Assembly: GCF_001188955.3 (NCBI RefSeq)
Contig: NZ_JPRF03000065.1
Coordinates: 186,001 to 250,000, forward strand
Direction of reading: 5' to 3'
DNA: 64,000 nt
Origin: Kitasatospora aureofaciens
GTDB taxonomy: Bacteria; Actinomycetota; Actinomycetes; Streptomycetales; Streptomycetaceae
Positions 41,891 through 49,968 of this stretch are shown here, in pieces; position 1 is the stretch's first letter; the number at the start of each line of letters is the position of its first letter. A program made the translations under genes and the position numbers. The notes beneath the pieces are model-generated. The model did no database searches. It saw only the letters and a program-made list of their open reading frames with translations, and was not told the DNA's origin.

Positions 41891-43492
41891 TCATGCGCCC
41901 AGCGCCTTCGCGACCTGCTGGACGGTGAGCCACGGCCCCGGTGCCAGCACCTTGGCGACCTGCGGCGCGAAGGCCGGGGAGGAGACCACCACCTCCGCCG
42001 TCGGTCCGTCCGCGACGATCTCGCCCTCGGCCAGGATCAGCGTGCGGTGCGCCAGCTCGGCGGCCAGCTCGACGTCATGGGTCGCGAGCAGCACGGCGTG
42101 CCCCTCGGCGGCCAGCGAGCGCAGGATCTGCACCAGCCGGGCCTTGGCGGCGTAGTCCAGGCCGCGGGTCGGCTCGTCGAGGAGCAGCAGCGGGGGCCGG
42201 GCGGTGAGGACGACGGCGAGGGCGAGGGTGAGCCGCTGGCCCTCGGAGAGGTCGCGGGGGTGGGTGGCGTCGGCGACGCCGGGCAGCAGGCGCTCGACCA
42301 GGGCGCGGCAGCTGCCCGGGGCGGCGCCCGCGTCGGTGTCCGCGGCGGCGCACTCGGCGGCGACGGTCTCGCCGTACAGCAGATCGCGCGGGTCCTGGGG
42401 GACGAGGCCGACGTGCCGGATCAGTTCGGCGGGGCGGGTGCGGTGCGGGGTGCGGCCGCCGACGGTGACGCTGCCGGAGGTGGGGGCGTGCAGGCCGACC
42501 AGGCTGCCGAGCAGGGTGGACTTGCCTGCGCCGTTGCGGCCCATCAGGGCGGTGATCTCGCCGGGGCGCAGTGCGAGGTCGACCCCGCGCAGGGCCTGGA
42601 CCGGGCCGCGCCGTACGGCCAGGCGGTCGGTGGCGGCGATCGGTGCACCGTCCGGGGTGCCGGCGGCGGCGGGCGCGCGGCCGTCCAGCTCGGCCCGCAG
42701 CGGAGCGGCCTTGCGGCGTGCGTCGCGGACGGACAGCGGCAGCGGCCGCCAGCCCGCGAGCCGGCCGAGAGCGACCACCGGCGGGTGCACGGGGGAGTGC
42801 GCCATCACCTCGGCGGGTTCGCCCAGCACCGGTTCCGCGCCCGGGTTCAGCAGCAGCACCCGGTCGGCGTACTGGACGACCCGCTCCAGCCGGTGCTCGG
42901 CCATCAGCACGGTGGTACCGAGGTCGTGCACCAGCCGCTGCAGCACGGCGAGCACCTCCTCGGCCGCGCCCGGGTCGAGCGCCGAGGTGGGCTCGTCCAG
43001 GACCAGCACGCGCGGGTGAACGGTGAGCACCGAGCCGATCGCGACGCGCTGCTGCTGGCCGCCGGACAGGGCGCCGAGGGCGCGGTCGCGCAGGTCGGCG
43101 AGGCCGAGCAGGTCGAGGGTCTCCTCCACCCGGCGCCGCATGACGTCGCCCGGCAGGCCCAGGGACTCCATGCCGTAGGCGAGTTCGTCCTCGACGGTGT
43201 CGGTGACGAACTGCGCCAACGGGTCCTGGCCCACCGTGCCGACCAGGTCGGCGAGTTCGCGCGGCCGGTGCTCGCGGGTGTCCCGGCCGCCGACGGTGAC
43301 CCGGCCGTGCAGCACGCCGCCGGTGAAGTGCGGCACCAGGCCGCTGACCGTGCCGAGCAGGGTGGACTTGCCGGAACCCGACGGGCCCACCAGCAGGCAG
43401 AGTTCGCCCTCGGGGACGGTGAGGTCGACGTTCCGCAGGACCGGCTCGGCCGAGTCCGCGTACCGGACGGAGACCTGCTCGAAGGTGATCAC
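41891..43492 (-). CDS. Fused EcfA-EcfA' ATPase
   Basis: This 533-residue protein contains two ABC ATPase domains. The first (about 1-240) has GPSGSGKST, LSGGQQQRV and VLVLDEPTS; the second (about 285-530) has GRNGAGKST, the variant signature LSEGQRLTLA and LLLLDEPTR. Such fused pairs energise ECF vitamin transporters. GTG 43492 overlaps the EcfT stop by GTGA and has GGAGGG before it. It is the fourth gene of the riboswitch-led operon. Confidence 0.93.
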   Translation of the reverse strand: MITFEQVSVRYADSAEPVLRNVDLTVPEGELCLLVGPSGSGKSTLLGTVSGLVPHFTGGVLHGRVTVGGRDTREHRPRELADLVGTVGQDPLAQFVTDTVEDELAYGMESLGLPGDVMRRRVEETLDLLGLADLRDRALGALSGGQQQRVAIGSVLTVHPRVLVLDEPTSALDPGAAEEVLAVLQRLVHDLGTTVLMAEHRLERVVQYADRVLLLNPGAEPVLGEPAEVMAHSPVHPPVVALGRLAGWRPLPLSVRDARRKAAPLRAELDGRAPAAAGTPDGAPIAATDRLAVRRGPVQALRGVDLALRPGEITALMGRNGAGKSTLLGSLVGLHAPTSGSVTVGGRTPHRTRPAELIRHVGLVPQDPRDLLYGETVAAECAAADTDAGAAPGSCRALVERLLPGVADATHPRDLSEGQRLTLALAVVLTARPPLLLLDEPTRGLDYAAKARLVQILRSLAAEGHAVLLATHDVELAAELAHRTLILAEGEIVADGPTAEVVVSSPAFAPQVAKVLAPGPWLTVQQVAKALGA

Positions 43493-44595
43493 GAAGCCCT
43501 CCGGGGCGGGGTCGGGGCGGCGAACGCCGGTACCAGGCCGAGGAGTACGGCCGGCACGACGGCCAGCGGCAGCACGGGGACGGTCGGCGGGACGACGGTG
43601 GGGGTGAAGGCGGCCGGATCCCGTGACGCGAGCCAGGTGACCAGGGCGGCCACGGCGGCGCCCGAGCCGGCGGTCAGCCACTCGGGCAGCGCCCAGGGAT
43701 CGGGCCGGTGGCGGGTCCTGAGGGATCGCCGGCTGCCCAGCAGCAGCCCGGCGAAGGCGGCGGCCAGGCCGAGCAGGAGCACCGGCAGCGCCCAGCCGGC
43801 GCCGCCCGCGGTCAGCAGCCCGTACGCGGCCAGGCAGACCCCGAGCAGCCCGGCCAGGGTCAGCGCGGCGGTCACCCGGGCGAGGCGGCGCGGGACGTCC
43901 GCGGTCCGGCCGAAGCCGCGGGTGTCCATCGCCGCCGCCAGGGCGATCGACCGCTCCAACGCGCCCTCCAGGACGGGGAGTCCGACGCTCAGCACCGCCG
44001 CGACGCCCCGGTCGTTGCGGCCCCGCAGCCGCCGGGCGGCGCGCAGCCGGCGGACGTCGGCGACCAGGTTCGGCGCGAAGGTCATCGCCACCACCACGGC
44101 CACGCCCGCCTCGTAGAGCGCGCCGGGCAGGGCGCGCAGCAGCCGGGCCGGGCTGGCCAGCGAGTTGGCGGCGCCGACGCAGACCAGCAGGGTGGCCAGG
44201 CGCAGCCCGTCGTACAGCGCCGAGAGCAGGCCTTCGAGGGTGACCCGCCCGCCGATCCGCACCCCCTGCGCCCAGGCGGGCAGCGGGAGTTCGGGCAGGG
44301 TGAACAGCACGTGGGTGCCGGGGACCGGCGAGCCGAGCAGCACCGCGAAGACCAGCCGGATGCCGAGCACCAGCAGCCCGAGCCGCAGGAACGCCCCGTA
44401 GGAACGCGACCAGGGAGCATCGCCGCGGCGCGCCGCCACCACGTAGCCGGCGGTCGCGGCGAGCAGCAGCAGGATCACCGGATTGGTGGTGCGGGTCGCC
44501 GCCGCGCCGAGCCCGAGCGCCCACAACCACCAGGCCGCTGGGTGCAGTTGACGCGGGCCGGTGGGCGGTCGGGTGCTACGGGCGGGGCTGCTCAC
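43489..44595 (-). CDS. EcfT transmembrane coupling protein
   Basis: This 368-residue protein has several N-terminal membrane helices and the cytoplasmic coupling helices with ALP-type and AMDTRGFGRTADVPR segments (EcfT motif with Arg-Gly), which contact the EcfA pair. GTG 44595 has AGGA upstream; ATG 44625 is the alternative start. The stop overlaps the EcfA GTG. An extended C-terminal membrane region (about 250-360) is longer than in most EcfT. It couples ATP hydrolysis to S-component toppling. Confidence 0.88.
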   Translation of the reverse strand: MSSPARSTRPPTGPRQLHPAAWWLWALGLGAAATRTTNPVILLLLAATAGYVVAARRGDAPWSRSYGAFLRLGLLVLGIRLVFAVLLGSPVPGTHVLFTLPELPLPAWAQGVRIGGRVTLEGLLSALYDGLRLATLLVCVGAANSLASPARLLRALPGALYEAGVAVVVAMTFAPNLVADVRRLRAARRLRGRNDRGVAAVLSVGLPVLEGALERSIALAAAMDTRGFGRTADVPRRLARVTAALTLAGLLGVCLAAYGLLTAGGAGWALPVLLLGLAAAFAGLLLGSRRSLRTRHRPDPWALPEWLTAGSGAAVAALVTWLASRDPAAFTPTVVPPTVPVLPLAVVPAVLLGLVPAFAAPTPPRRAS

Positions 44596-44638
44596 GGATC
44601 TGTCCTGGGAAAGGGGTCGGGGCATGTCGCGGCACGCC

Positions 44639-45331
44639 CTAGGAGTGCCGGCGGCGGGCCTGCCAGACGGCGCCACCGGCGAGGACGGCGACCAGCGCAC
44701 CACCGGCGACCAGACCGAGGTCCGGGCCGCTGCCGTGGCCGGCGGCGGATCCGGTGGCCCCGGCGCCGCCGGCCGCGCCCACCTGGTCGCCGCACCCCGC
44801 CTGCGGGTAGCCGGCGATGGCGCACAGCAGGCCGTTGGAGTCGTAGCGCAGCGGCGGGGCGACGGCGGCCAGCACCTCGGCCGAGCTGGCCCGCGGCGCG
44901 ACGCTGGCGCAGGCCGTCCGCTGTCCGGGCGGCTGCGCGGCGGACGCCCCGGCGTCCTCGGCCGTGCCGAAGTCCAGCACCACGGCCACCCGCTTGCGAC
45001 CGTCCTGGGCGGGCGTCGCCGCGCAGACCTGGTCGAACGGGGCCGCCGTGCGCGGCTTCGCGGCGTCCCGCGCGCCGTCCGGGCTGACGGCGAACCGCCA
45101 GCCGTCCACCGAGCCGTCCGGCGGTACGGCCACCGCGGGCCCCTGCTGCTGGTACGCCCAGGCCTCGCCGTCGCCCGCGCGCCAGAACGACCAGTACCGG
45201 TACCCGGCCGCCTGCGCGGGCGCGGCGCAGACGAGCAGCACCAGCGCCCCGAGGAGCGGCAGGAGCGCGGCGGCCAGGGCCGCCCGCGCTCGGGGGGTCC
45301 GGCCCGTCCGGGCGTCAGGGGCGGAACGCAT
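44639..45331 (-). CDS. Membrane-anchored surface protein, DUF4430-like (B12 beta-domain candidate)
   Basis: This 230-residue exported protein has a signal peptide (about 1-41, ending PAQAA), a globular region and a C-terminal membrane helix followed by RRRHS, so it is anchored outside. Segment 1 (about 42-80) reads YRYWSFWRAGDGEAWAYQQQ then GWRF; segment 2 (about 150-185) reads SAEVLAAVAPPLRYDSNGLL then CAIAGYP. These resemble the YW and VL...G...I-G parts of DUF4430/transcobalamin beta domains, but in reversed order. The start overlaps the preceding stop by one base. Function is inferred. Confidence 0.7.
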   Translation of the reverse strand: MRSAPDARTGRTPRARAALAAALLPLLGALVLLVCAAPAQAAGYRYWSFWRAGDGEAWAYQQQGPAVAVPPDGSVDGWRFAVSPDGARDAAKPRTAAPFDQVCAATPAQDGRKRVAVVLDFGTAEDAGASAAQPPGQRTACASVAPRASSAEVLAAVAPPLRYDSNGLLCAIAGYPQAGCGDQVGAAGGAGATGSAAGHGSGPDLGLVAGGALVAVLAGGAVWQARRRHS

Positions 45332-46590
45332 CAGAGGTTCGGGTTGCGCTTGCGCTGGAGGCTGAGCAGGAGGCCGCCGCCGATGCCGATGAGCAGGCCG
45401 ACGACGATCAGCCAGAACTGGCCCATGCCGTCGCCCTTCTTCTTCACCGGCGTGGCCTCCGCGGCGGCGGCGCCGCCCTTGGGGACAGGGCCGAGGGCGG
45501 TGAGCTTGCCGGTGAGGTCGGCGGTGGAGCGGTGGGCGGCCTGGGAGACCATCAGCAGGCTGGCGGTGGCGGCGGCGTCGGTGCCGTTCTTGGTCCAGGT
45601 GTCGCCCTGCCCCTCCAGCCAGTCCACGGCGTCGGTGGCCTGCTCGGGGTGACCGCTCTGGATCAGGGCGAGGGCGGCCCAGGCGGTCGCGGTGTAGTCG
45701 GGCTTGGGGTCGGCGCCCGGGGTGGTGAGGGTGAGGTGCTCGTCGCCGGCGGCGAGTTGGGCGCCGAGGTAGGCGCCGACGGCCTCGCCGGACTCGGCGT
45801 GCGGGATGGTGGCGGGCGCGGAGCCGTCGGCGCAGGCGAGGGCCTTGGGGCTCGCGTCGGCGTGCACCGAGGTGGCGACCGGCAGGTGCCCGCCGGCGGC
45901 GGCGAGGGCGGCCTGGGCGCTGGCCAGGGTGTTGGGGGCGAGAGCGCCGGTCGGGTCCGGCTGGTAGGCGAAGGCGCCGCGCTGGTCGGCGGGGGCGGTG
46001 CAGCCGAGCTGGAAGCGGGCGAGGCCCTCGAAGGCGTTCTTGCCGGCCGCGCCGCCGGTGCCCGGCCGGGCGACGCCGGCCGGGTCGGTACGGGCGGCGA
46101 ACAGCGCGTTGACGGCGAGCCCGGTGGAGTTGGCGTCGCCCGGGTTGCCGGGGTTGTAGGGCCAGCTGCCGTCGGCGTTCTGGTTGGCCCTGAGCCACTG
46201 CACGCCCTTGTCGACGGCCGGCTGGTGTCCGCCGAGGGCGACCAGGGCCTGGATGGCGACGGCGGTGGCGTTGCTGTCCTCGGTCTTGGCGTCGCAGGCC
46301 GCGCCGGCGGCCCGGTAGGAGGGCCAGCCGCCGTCCTCGCACTGCTGCCCGGTGAGCCAGCCCACCGCGGAGTCGGCCGGGGTGACCTTGGCCGCCGTCA
46401 GCGCGGTGAGCGCGAGGGACTGCCGCCAGACGCCGTCGTACGTCGGGTCGCCCTTGCCGTACAGGCCGTCCGGGACGGCGGCGGTGGTGGCGCCGGGCGA
46501 CGGGCTGTCGGCGAGGGCCGGTCCGGCGGCGACGCCGGCGAGCAGCGCGGCGGACAGGGCGGCGGCGCCCAGGCGGGCGGCGGTCAGCAT
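45331..46590 (-). CDS. Membrane-anchored alpha6/alpha6 surface protein (B12 alpha-domain candidate)
   Basis: This 419-residue exported protein has a signal peptide (about 1-27, ending PALA), an all-helical region of prenyltransferase/squalene-cyclase repeats (about 40-360: LTALTAAKVTPADSAVGWLT, QNADGSWPYNPGNPGD, WAALALIQSGHPEQATDAVD) and a C-terminal membrane helix (about 393-411) with a basic end. No catalytic D-x-D-D is present. Human intrinsic factor and transcobalamin have this same barrel as their alpha domain. The gene directly follows a cobalamin riboswitch, so B12 binding is a reasoned inference. Confidence 0.8.
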   Translation of the reverse strand: MLTAARLGAAALSAALLAGVAAGPALADSPSPGATTAAVPDGLYGKGDPTYDGVWRQSLALTALTAAKVTPADSAVGWLTGQQCEDGGWPSYRAAGAACDAKTEDSNATAVAIQALVALGGHQPAVDKGVQWLRANQNADGSWPYNPGNPGDANSTGLAVNALFAARTDPAGVARPGTGGAAGKNAFEGLARFQLGCTAPADQRGAFAYQPDPTGALAPNTLASAQAALAAAGGHLPVATSVHADASPKALACADGSAPATIPHAESGEAVGAYLGAQLAAGDEHLTLTTPGADPKPDYTATAWAALALIQSGHPEQATDAVDWLEGQGDTWTKNGTDAAATASLLMVSQAAHRSTADLTGKLTALGPVPKGGAAAAEATPVKKKGDGMGQFWLIVVGLLIGIGGGLLLSLQRKRNPNL

Positions 46591-46644
46591 GGTGCGGGTG
46601 TGCCTTTCGGTGAGCGGTGGGGGCCCGGGCGGGGCCGTTCCGTA

Positions 46645-46812
46645 GTCCTCGACGGGTGCCGGGCGCGGGTGTCCGGCTCGCCGCTCGTCCCTCCCCGGGT
46701 GCTCCGGCTCGCCCGGCGCACGGTCGGGTCCACGGTTGCGGGTCAGCGCCGGATTCGCACCGGCTTCCCCCGGAGGAGGAGCGGGATGGAGTTGTGCTGC
46801 CCGTCGACTCTA
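46645..46812 (-). promoter_or_regulatory. Cobalamin (B12) riboswitch
   Basis: Read on the minus strand, the leader contains the core GAAGCCGGTGCGAATCCGG then CGCTGACCCGCAACCGTG (about 46770-46731), the most conserved region of this class. A B12-box-like GAGCCGGACACCCGC follows (about 46681-46666). The closing stem TCGACGGG (46807-46800) pairs with CCCGTCGA (46656-46649). A GC hairpin (about 46637-46622) lies between the aptamer and the ATG at 46590 and could be the expression platform. The operon should be off when B12 is high. Confidence 0.93.
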
Positions 46813-46845
46813 ACCGCCGGGCCGTGGCGTGCGGGCCGCCGGGAG

Positions 46846-46861
46846 CTGGAACAGGTTCCAG
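46846..46861. promoter_or_regulatory. KstR-type palindrome 1
   Basis: CTGGAACAGGTTCCAG is a 16-base palindrome (two 7-base arms, AG centre) that fits the KstR operator consensus T-N-N-AAC-N-N-GTT-N-N-A. It lies 12 bases after the stop of a KstR-like TetR gene and before the cobalamin riboswitch. Nearly the same sequence recurs at 55476-55491. Confidence 0.6.
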
Positions 46862-46872
46862 TGGTCAGTCCG

Positions 46873-47493
46873 TCACGGCAGGGTCAGCAGCCGCGCCGCG
46901 GTGTGCAGGTCGGCCCGGACCTCGGCGATCGAGGCGCGGCCGGAGAGCCAGGCGACCAGGGCCGAGTGCCAGGTGTGCTCGATCACCCGGACGGCCGCGC
47001 GCTGGCTGTCGCTGGGCGGGCCGGACTGGCCGATCGCGTCCAGGATGAGCTGTCCGGTGGCGGCGCTGACCAGGTCCACCTCGGCGCCGATCGAGCGGTC
47101 CGCGAAGCACATCGCGCGGACCATCGCCTCGGCCAGCAGCGGTTCGCGCTGGAGCGCGTGGAAGGCCCGGGTGAGCGTGTCGGCGACCCTGGGCGCCGGC
47201 TCCCGGTCGGTCGGCGGGTGCCGCCGGATGTGCTCCTGGAGCTCCTGCAACTGCTCCAGCATGACCGCGACCAGCAGGTGGACCTTGGACGGGAAGTAGC
47301 GGTACAGCGTTCCGAGGGCGACCTGCGCGCTCTCCGCGACCTCCCGCATCTGCACCGCCTCGTACCCGCCGCGGGCGGCCAGCGCGGTGGCGGCCCGCAG
47401 GATCCGGTGGCGCCGCTCGGCCTGGCGCGCGGACAGCGGCGGCTCCGCCGGGGGCGCGGCGGAGGGGCTCACGGACGTGGTCGGCGACGGCAA
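46873..47493 (-). CDS. KstR-like TetR-family repressor
   Basis: This 206-residue protein has a TetR helix-turn-helix (GYEAVQMREVAESAQVALGT, then LYRYFPSKVHLL, about 40-75), virtually the KstR signature, and a C-terminal domain with REPLLAEAMVRAMCFADRSI, also as in KstR. KstR represses sterol catabolism in mycobacteria and rhodococci. TTG 47493 has GGGAG seven bases upstream. Two palindromes of KstR type (46846 and 55476) are candidate sites. The ligand may be a steroid-like or acyl-CoA molecule. Confidence 0.85.
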   Translation of the reverse strand: MPSPTTSVSPSAAPPAEPPLSARQAERRHRILRAATALAARGGYEAVQMREVAESAQVALGTLYRYFPSKVHLLVAVMLEQLQELQEHIRRHPPTDREPAPRVADTLTRAFHALQREPLLAEAMVRAMCFADRSIGAEVDLVSAATGQLILDAIGQSGPPSDSQRAAVRVIEHTWHSALVAWLSGRASIAEVRADLHTAARLLTLP

Positions 47494-47754
47494 GGGTGCT
47501 CCCGGGGGCGCGTGGGTGGCGGCGTGCTCCAGAAAGGTCGGCCCGAAGGCGACCCGTTGTCGGTGGGGCCGGGCGTGGCGGGAATCACCAGCCCTGGCTC
47601 CTGAGCGAAAGCTACGGGCCGGTATCTTCGAGGTCTCTCATTGTTCACACGGTCGACGACGAGTTCCACAGCCGCTGAAACCTGATCTACTTTAGCGACC
47701 GGCGGCACCGATGGGGCCGCTCGCACCGATAGCAGCCAGAGATGAGGGCCGAGG

Positions 47755-49065
47755 ATGACCGCGCAGCCGCTGCGGATTGCCCTGCTGTCATACCGCGGGG
47801 ACCCGTTCTGCGGCGGTCAGGGCGTGTACGTACGCCACCTCTCGCGTGAGCTGGCCAGGCTCGGCCACCACGTGGACGTGATCGGCGCCCAGCCCTACCC
47901 CGTCCTGGACGAGGTCGAGGGCCCCGGGACGGTGCGCCTGGTCGAGCTGCCCAGTCTGGACCTCTACCGCGCCGAGGACCCCTTCCGCACGCCCGCCCGC
48001 GGCGAGTTCCGCGGGCTGGTGGACGTGCTGGAGTTCGCCACCATGCGCACCGGCGGCTTCCCCGAGCCGCTCACCTTCTCGCTGCGCGCCCGTCAGTACC
48101 TGGCCCGCCACAAGGGCCGCTACGACGTGGTGCACGACAACCAGACCCTCGGCTACGGCCTGCTCGGCCTGGCCCGGCACGGCTTCCCGCTGGTCACCAC
48201 CATCCATCACCCGATCACCGTGGACCGGCAGTTGGAGCTGGACGCGGCCACCACGAGGGTGAAGCGGCTGTCGCTGCGCCGCTGGTACGCCTTCACCCGG
48301 ATGCAGCGCCGGGTCGCGGCCCGGCTGGACCACGTGATCACCGTCTCCGGCACCTCGCAGCGCGAGATCGCCGAGCACCTGGGCGCGGCCCCCGGCCGGA
48401 TCTCGGTGGTGCCGATCGGCGCCGACACCCGGCTCTGGTCGCCCTCCGAGGGGATTGAGCGGGTCCCCGGCCGGATCGTCACCACCTCCAGCGCGGACGT
48501 GCCGCTCAAGGGGCTGGTCTTCCTGGTCGAGGCGCTGGCCAAGGTCCGCACCGAGCGGGACGCCCACCTGGTGGTGGTCGGCAAGCCGCAGAAGGACGAC
48601 GGGCCGGTGGCCGAAGCGGTGCGCCGCTTCGGGCTGGCGGAGCACGTCGAGTTCCGCACCGGCCTGACCGACCAGGAGCTGGTCGACCTGTACCGCTCGG
48701 CCGAGGTGGCCTGCGTCCCGTCGCTGTACGAGGGCTTCTCGCTGCCCGCCGCCGAGGCGATGGCCACCGGCACCCCACTGGTCGCGACCACCGGCGGGGC
48801 GATCCCCGAGGTGGCCGGGCCGGACGGCGAGACCTGCCTGGCCGTGCCGCCGGGGGAGGCGGACTCGCTGGCCGCCGCACTCGGCCGGCTGCTGGACGAC
48901 CCGCGGCTGCGCGCCGAGCTCGGCGCGGCCGGCCGGGAGCGGGTGCTGGCCCGGTTCACCTGGGAGCGGGCCGCCGAGCTGACCGCGGACGCGTACCGTG
49001 CGGCGATCGCCACCGGCGTCGGCGCCCGGGCCCGCTCCGGGCCGGGCTGGCGGTACGTGCCCTGA
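47755..49065 (+). CDS. GT4 glycosyltransferase (ManT candidate)
   Basis: This 436-residue cytoplasmic enzyme has the GT-B fold of family GT4. The N-terminal domain opens LRIALLSYRGDPFCGGQGVY, and the nucleotide-sugar site in the C-terminal domain includes SLYEGFSLPAAEAMATGTPL (E-x7-E, about 321-340). With the methyltransferases and (alpha/alpha)6 protein downstream it is a candidate alpha-1,4-mannosyltransferase of methylmannose polysaccharide (ManT). ATG 47755 follows GAGG. The last codons and stop are part of a 16-base tandem repeat. Confidence 0.85.
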   Translation: MTAQPLRIALLSYRGDPFCGGQGVYVRHLSRELARLGHHVDVIGAQPYPVLDEVEGPGTVRLVELPSLDLYRAEDPFRTPARGEFRGLVDVLEFATMRTGGFPEPLTFSLRARQYLARHKGRYDVVHDNQTLGYGLLGLARHGFPLVTTIHHPITVDRQLELDAATTRVKRLSLRRWYAFTRMQRRVAARLDHVITVSGTSQREIAEHLGAAPGRISVVPIGADTRLWSPSEGIERVPGRIVTTSSADVPLKGLVFLVEALAKVRTERDAHLVVVGKPQKDDGPVAEAVRRFGLAEHVEFRTGLTDQELVDLYRSAEVACVPSLYEGFSLPAAEAMATGTPLVATTGGAIPEVAGPDGETCLAVPPGEADSLAAALGRLLDDPRLRAELGAAGRERVLARFTWERAAELTADAYRAAIATGVGARARSGPGWRYVP

Positions 49066-49098
49066 GCGGTACGTGCCCTGGGCGGTACGTGCCCTGGG
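49051..49098. repeat. 16-base tandem repeat over a stop codon
   Basis: Three copies of CGGTACGTGCCCTGRG (49051-49066, 49067-49082, 49083-49098) and the start of a fourth follow each other. The first copy encodes the end and TGA stop of the glycosyltransferase. Since 16 is not a multiple of three, extra copies after the stop do not alter the protein. Confidence 0.85.
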
Positions 49099-49218
49099 CG
49101 GTGCGCTCGCGAGCGACGCGCTCCGGGGATCGGGCGCGCGACCTGACGAAGCTTTCTGGCGAAGTGTTCTGACGAAGCGTCAGGAACGCTTGGTTGCAAT
49201 AGGAATGGGAGCCCTGCA

Positions 49219-49968
49219 GTGCTGACCGTCGATTTCTCGCGCTTCCCGCTCGCCCCCGGCGACCGGGTGCTCGACCTGGGCTGCGGCGGGGGCCGGCACG
49301 CGTTCGAGTGCTACCGCCGCGGCGCCAACGTGATCGCCCTCGACCAGAACGCCGAGGAGATCGCCGAGGTCAAGGAGTGGTTCGCCGCGATGGAGCTGGC
49401 CGGCGAGGCCCCCGAGGGCGCGTCGGCGGTCGCGATGGAGGGCAACGCGCTGGCGCTGCCGTTCGAGGACGACTACTTCGACAAGATCATCATCTCCGAG
49501 GTGATGGAGCACATACCCGATGACAAGGGCGTGCTCAACGAGATGTTCCGGGTCCTCAAGCCGGGCGGCCTGCTCGCCGTCACCGTGCCGCGCTGGCTGC
49601 CGGAGAAGATCTGCTGGGCGCTGTCCGACGAGTACCACGAGGTCGAGGGCGGCCACATCCGGATCTACCGGGGCGACGAGCTGCTCGGCAAGCTCAAGGA
49701 CGCCGGTCTGGAGCCGTACGGCACCCACCACGCCCACGCGCTGCACTCGCCGTACTGGTGGATCAAGTGCGCCGTCGGCGTGGACAACGACAAGGCGCTG
49801 CCGGTCAAGGCCTACCACCAGCTGCTGGTCTGGGACATCGTCGGCACCCCGGTGATCAGCTCCCTCACCAGGGCCGCAGAGAAGGCACTCAACCCGGTCA
49901 TCGGCAAGAGCTTCGTCGCCTACGCGTCCAAGCCGAACCGCTCGGAGCCCCGGCGGGCGGGCGCATGA
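49219..49968 (+). CDS. Class I SAM methyltransferase (MeT3 candidate)
   Basis: This 249-residue protein has the Rossmann SAM motif VLDLGCGGGRHAFECYRRGA (residues 16-35), the acidic end of strand 2 (IALDQN) and a motif-IV region DYFDKIIISEVMEHI. It is the first half of a coupled pair: its stop overlaps the next ATG as ATGA. GTG 49219 is the only plausible start. In the MMP hypothesis it would be the sugar 3-O-methyltransferase. Confidence 0.88.
   Translation: MLTVDFSRFPLAPGDRVLDLGCGGGRHAFECYRRGANVIALDQNAEEIAEVKEWFAAMELAGEAPEGASAVAMEGNALALPFEDDYFDKIIISEVMEHIPDDKGVLNEMFRVLKPGGLLAVTVPRWLPEKICWALSDEYHEVEGGHIRIYRGDELLGKLKDAGLEPYGTHHAHALHSPYWWIKCAVGVDNDKALPVKAYHQLLVWDIVGTPVISSLTRAAEKALNPVIGKSFVAYASKPNRSEPRRAGA

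Noticed and set aside
40978..43492. Reading the ECF genes as a cobalt (CbiMNQO) transporter, since those also follow cobalamin riboswitches
   Set aside because: The S component lacks the CbiM N-terminal metal-binding sequence and there is no CbiN; the two anchored surface proteins in front fit a large vitamin better than a metal ion. Not formally excluded.
47494..47754. A small gene between the KstR-like repressor and the glycosyltransferase
   Set aside because: Frames on both strands lack a ribosome site or overlap the start of the repressor; composition is like non-coding shadow.
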